Positions 61,022 to 64,000 of a stretch of DNA of 64,000 nucleotides are shown here, one piece after another (position 1 is the stretch's first letter; each line of letters begins with the position of its first letter). The translations under genes and the position numbers were made by a program. This stretch comes from Luteolibacter sp. (lineage in GTDB: Bacteria > Verrucomicrobiota > Verrucomicrobiia > Verrucomicrobiales > Akkermansiaceae): assembly GCA_030828305.1 (NCBI GenBank), contig JAURCU010000003.1, forward strand, positions 1 through 64,000. Reading direction: 5' to 3'. Under the pieces are notes generated by a model that saw only the letters and a list, made by a program, of their open reading frames with translations, made no database searches and was not told the origin of the DNA.

Positions 61022-62056
61022 TTATTTGGCGGGATTGATTCCCAGTTCATTGGAGATGTGGAGCGCAGTCAGTTCACCCATGGTCTTGCAGTCCTGATAG
61101 TAGCTGGAGTTGTGCATGCGGTCGAGTTCCTTGGCGAGGATGGCCACGTGCTCACGCGGGGCGAGTTCCTCGCGTTGCATGATGCCGAGCAGGGCTCGCA
61201 GGCGTGAACTTTCAACCTTGGCTCGGCGTGCCATTTGGGCGTGCTCCTCGGCAACGTATTGGTCGATGCTCTGGCGGTTTAGGACATTGAGTGCGAGCTT
61301 GGTGACCCTGCGGTTGGAGCTGAACTTGAAGGCCAGGTAGGTGCTGCCGCGCCCCTCGTAGGATTGTTGGTCGAAGTCGATGGTGCGAACCCGGTATTGC
61401 ACCTCCTCGAAGTCGGGTGTGACTTCAATCACGTAGTTGACGCTTCGCATGTCGCCGAGCAGACGAATGAAGCAGCGCTCATTGAATTTGGTGAACTCCT
61501 TGGCAATGCGCACTTTGTTGATACCGGGCTGGTTGATGTAGTCGCGCAGGAAGATATCTCCGGGCACCCCCGCAATGTGTTCCTCGATCAGGGTGTCGCC
61601 ATTGACCAGGTAGTTGATGCGATTGGGCGAGAGAATGTGCTCCAACTCCAGACCATAAATGCGAGAGGCGTCCGCGTGCTTGACGTAGTAGTAGTCCGAG
61701 TTGTCGTTGAAAAGGTTGGTGATGCGAATGCGAAAGGGGCGCGAATTACCGAAATCACCGAAGTCGATGCGGTCGACCTTAAGGTGTTCGTGTTCGGCAG
61801 CGCGTTGTCCTAGCTTGAGCTCGCTGTAGATGGCAGTGAGGCGCGGGCGCAGCTCTTCAAAGACCTCTGGAGGATATATCACGGTTGTCCACAGGGTTTC
61901 CTCGCCCATCGGGTTTTCGTAGGGAATGGCGCCGCTGAACCGCAACAACTCGCTGTAGACCATAGGGATGTCGCGCTGGCGGTCGAAGCGGTACAAATAC
62001 TGCCGCAGCGGTGGCGACACCGGGTAGCGGATCTTGCGGCGGGTGATCACTCCCAC
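61022..62056 (-). CDS. Hypothetical protein of unknown function
   Basis: 344 aa ORF with a GTG start, just upstream of polA on the same strand. Confidence 0.7.
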   Translation of the reverse strand: MGVITRRKIRYPVSPPLRQYLYRFDRQRDIPMVYSELLRFSGAIPYENPMGEETLWTTVIYPPEVFEELRPRLTAIYSELKLGQRAAEHEHLKVDRIDFGDFGNSRPFRIRITNLFNDNSDYYYVKHADASRIYGLELEHILSPNRINYLVNGDTLIEEHIAGVPGDIFLRDYINQPGINKVRIAKEFTKFNERCFIRLLGDMRSVNYVIEVTPDFEEVQYRVRTIDFDQQSYEGRGSTYLAFKFSSNRRVTKLALNVLNRQSIDQYVAEEHAQMARRAKVESSRLRALLGIMQREELAPREHVAILAKELDRMHNSSYYQDCKTMGELTALHISNELGINPAK

Positions 62057-62133
62057 AAACTAGCGGTCGGCGTAGGCCAAGGCCAATCTCCAATTCATTT
62101 GCGGCGCAGGCTTTTCTCGTTTAGACATGATCC

Positions 62134-62427
62134 ATGAAGACTTTGATCATTCTATTTGCAGCTTTGGCATCAATCAGCCAACTCCATGCCGCTGAAAAAC
62201 CGCTCAAGGACGTCAAGGATATGGTTTGCCCGGTGAAGGCGACCGAGGGCTGCGACAGCGGCTATTGCTCCAAGAAAGTGAAGCGTGATATTTTTGTCGA
62301 GCACGAGGGCCGCAAGGTCTACTTCTGCTGCAAGGGCTGCGTGAAGGCCTTTAAAGAGGACCCGAAGAACTTCATGGAGAAAACCAAGGAGCAGTGGAAG
62401 GTGATCGATGCCAAAAGCGGGGAGTAA
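62134..62427 (+). CDS. Secreted YHS-domain protein
   Basis: Signal peptide; CPVKATEGCDSGYCSKKVKRDIFVEHEGRKVYFCCKGCVKAFKEDPKNFMEK. Confidence 0.85.
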   Translation: MKTLIILFAALASISQLHAAEKPLKDVKDMVCPVKATEGCDSGYCSKKVKRDIFVEHEGRKVYFCCKGCVKAFKEDPKNFMEKTKEQWKVIDAKSGE

Positions 62428-62438
62428 GTCCTTAGTCC

Positions 62439-63017
62439 TCAGTTTTTGGTCTTTAGTCCTTCAAGTTGCTTCTTGAGTGCAGCAAATGCCTCATCGTCGA
62501 TGATGGGTATTGAGCCTCCGATGTTGGGGCTTTCTGACAAATTTACCCAGGAGCGGCAGCCGCCATACTGCTTGCCGTAAGGAAAGACCCAGGTTTGCGC
62601 CAGTTTGCGGGTGCGTACCAAGGCGAGATGAATGCTGCCTGATGCCATGCCCTTGCCCTCCCAGTCGAAGCGGTCACGGATGGTCGCCTCGCTGTAAATG
62701 TGCAGTGGCTCGATGGCTTCGAGTTGCTTCCAGTCGCTCAGAGTCACCGCCCATTCTGCCACGCAGTGGTGGGTGATGGTGATGTCCTCGCCCTCCTGCC
62801 ACTCGGGCATGGGAGTGAACTCGCCCTCGCGCACGTGTTCACCCTGTGCGTGAAAGCGGGTGGGAAAGAGAAAGAAGGAGTCGTGGGCGAAGGAGAAACC
62901 CTTGTGGCCTTCGTGGATGCCGCCCTTGCGCAGGAGGATGGATTGGCGGCCGCTGGCCAATGCATCGCAGACTACTTGCCATTCTTTGAAACCGATTGCA
63001 CAGCTCACTAAACTCAT
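62439..63017 (-). CDS. Hypothetical protein (192 aa)
   Basis: ORF overlapping the upstream zinc-ribbon ORF stop by 4 nt. Confidence 0.7.
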   Translation of the reverse strand: MSLVSCAIGFKEWQVVCDALASGRQSILLRKGGIHEGHKGFSFAHDSFFLFPTRFHAQGEHVREGEFTPMPEWQEGEDITITHHCVAEWAVTLSDWKQLEAIEPLHIYSEATIRDRFDWEGKGMASGSIHLALVRTRKLAQTWVFPYGKQYGGCRSWVNLSESPNIGGSIPIIDDEAFAALKKQLEGLKTKN

Positions 63018-63250
63018 GAGAAGAGATCTTCGGAAGTCACCGATTGCTGATCCCGGGACCCCAGCATGCGGGCTTGCTCGACCACGCGCTGCGGCGAACT
63101 TTCAAAACGGAAGCTGTGACAATTGGGGCAGATGGCGGTGTTGGATCCTACGATGGAATCGCAACCTTCACAGACCTTGTAGCCAATCGGATTGGCCGCA
63201 ATTCTGGCTGCGGTGGCAGCTCGATCTGGAAGTGGTGTATCCGACATCAC
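63014..63250 (-). CDS. Small zinc-ribbon protein
   Basis: CEGCDSIVGSNTAICPNCHSFRF. Confidence 0.75.
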   Translation of the reverse strand: MMSDTPLPDRAATAARIAANPIGYKVCEGCDSIVGSNTAICPNCHSFRFESSPQRVVEQARMLGSRDQQSVTSEDLFS

Positions 63251-63342
63251 GAGATGAGATTAATGGAGTGTGGAAGCGGTGGACATGAAAAAAGCGGCAC
63301 CGGAAGCCGGCCCGCTCAATTCATTGGAACTTGTGGGCCGCT

Positions 63343-63606
63343 TCAGCCAAGTTTGGCGATTGCCTTGGCGGTCTTGCTCTTGATATTGGCCGCCTTGTTG
63401 GCGTGAAATAATTTCTTCTTGGCGGCCTTGTCGACTTCGCTGGTCAGTTTCTTGCCGATGTCAACAGCGGTTTGCTTGTCACCTTTTTCAACGGCTTCGA
63501 GAGTCTTCTTGCGCAGGGTCTTGATGCGCGACTTCATCGCAGTATTGCGCTCGGTGCGCACGACGGTCTGACGAGCGCGTTTGATGGAGGATTTGTGGTT
63601 GGCCAT
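63343..63606 (-). CDS. rpsT: 30S ribosomal protein S20
   Basis: MANHKSSIKRARQTVVRTERNTAMKSRIKTLRKK. Confidence 0.96.
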   Translation of the reverse strand: MANHKSSIKRARQTVVRTERNTAMKSRIKTLRKKTLEAVEKGDKQTAVDIGKKLTSEVDKAAKKKLFHANKAANIKSKTAKAIAKLG

Positions 63607-63710
63607 GGTGAGAATGCTTCGATGGCGGATCCGCTAATGATCCGCAGGGGCGGGGAAACTACCGGATTGTCCGGAGCTGTCAAGCTCCTGTTTGCCGTCA
63701 TGTCGGCGCT

Positions 63711-64000
63711 TCAGCCCCCACTCACGCCCGTCAGACGATTGAGCAGGGCCACTGCGCTGTCTGCCTTGGGCTCCTGGATGGAGTCACGAATCACGAAAAC
63801 ATCGGCTCCCCAGCCAACACGATTGTAGAGATCCCGAACATCCCGGCTGGACATGCGAATGCAGCCGAAGGAGACGGGCTGGCCGAGGCGGCTTTCCTCG
63901 GTGGTGCCGTGAATGTAGATCAGGCGCTTGTAGGCGTTTCGGTTACGGGATTCCATGCCTTTCAGCCAGAGAATGCGCGTCACGATGGGATCCCGGCCCT
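63711..64000 (-). CDS. L,D-transpeptidase (YkuD) family, N-terminal part outside the window
   Basis: YIHGTTEESRLGQPVSFGCIRMSSRDVRDLYNRVGWGADVFV catalytic HG...S-GCIRM motif; ORF runs to the window end. Confidence 0.85.
   Translation of the reverse strand, partial: GRDPIVTRILWLKGMESRNRNAYKRLIYIHGTTEESRLGQPVSFGCIRMSSRDVRDLYNRVGWGADVFVIRDSIQEPKADSAVALLNRLTGVSGG

Overview
The window looks chromosomal, with Verrucomicrobiota-like gene content; that taxonomic guess is inference from family content only. Three parts stand out. (1) About 0.45-29.2 kb is one almost uninterrupted minus-strand gene block. In transcription order it encodes two secreted TPR-type proteins, two giant paralogous secreted proteins (2563 and 2472 aa; TPR-like ends around repeated beta-type modules), a small PH-like protein, ExbB/TolQ, two ExbD/TolR, a single-TM protein, a TonB-anchor-like/DUF4159 protein, a membrane protein and a PDZ/HEAT-like protein. 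This is my main candidate for a poorly described, proton-motive-force-driven envelope machine. (2) About 29.5-49 kb carries mixed metabolism and transport: trpB, a GNAT, a glycosyltransferase-HAD fusion, ilvA, an Hsp70 with two membrane/zinc-ribbon paralogs (one apparently frame-split), aroE, gltX, a TauE-like protein, an S2P protease, nspC, a KDPG-aldolase-type gene, menD, and a POT transporter with an unusual pseudopilin-like insertion. (3) About 49-64 kb carries mreB/mreC/mreD/PBP2, rng, pyk, a PEP-CTERM protein, polA, a YHS protein, rpsT and an L,D-transpeptidase cut by the window edge. A tRNA-Thr(TGU) lies at the left edge, and its 3' end plus flank is duplicated. No CRISPR array, transposase or rRNA was recognised. 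All family calls are by reading motifs in the translations; no database search was run.
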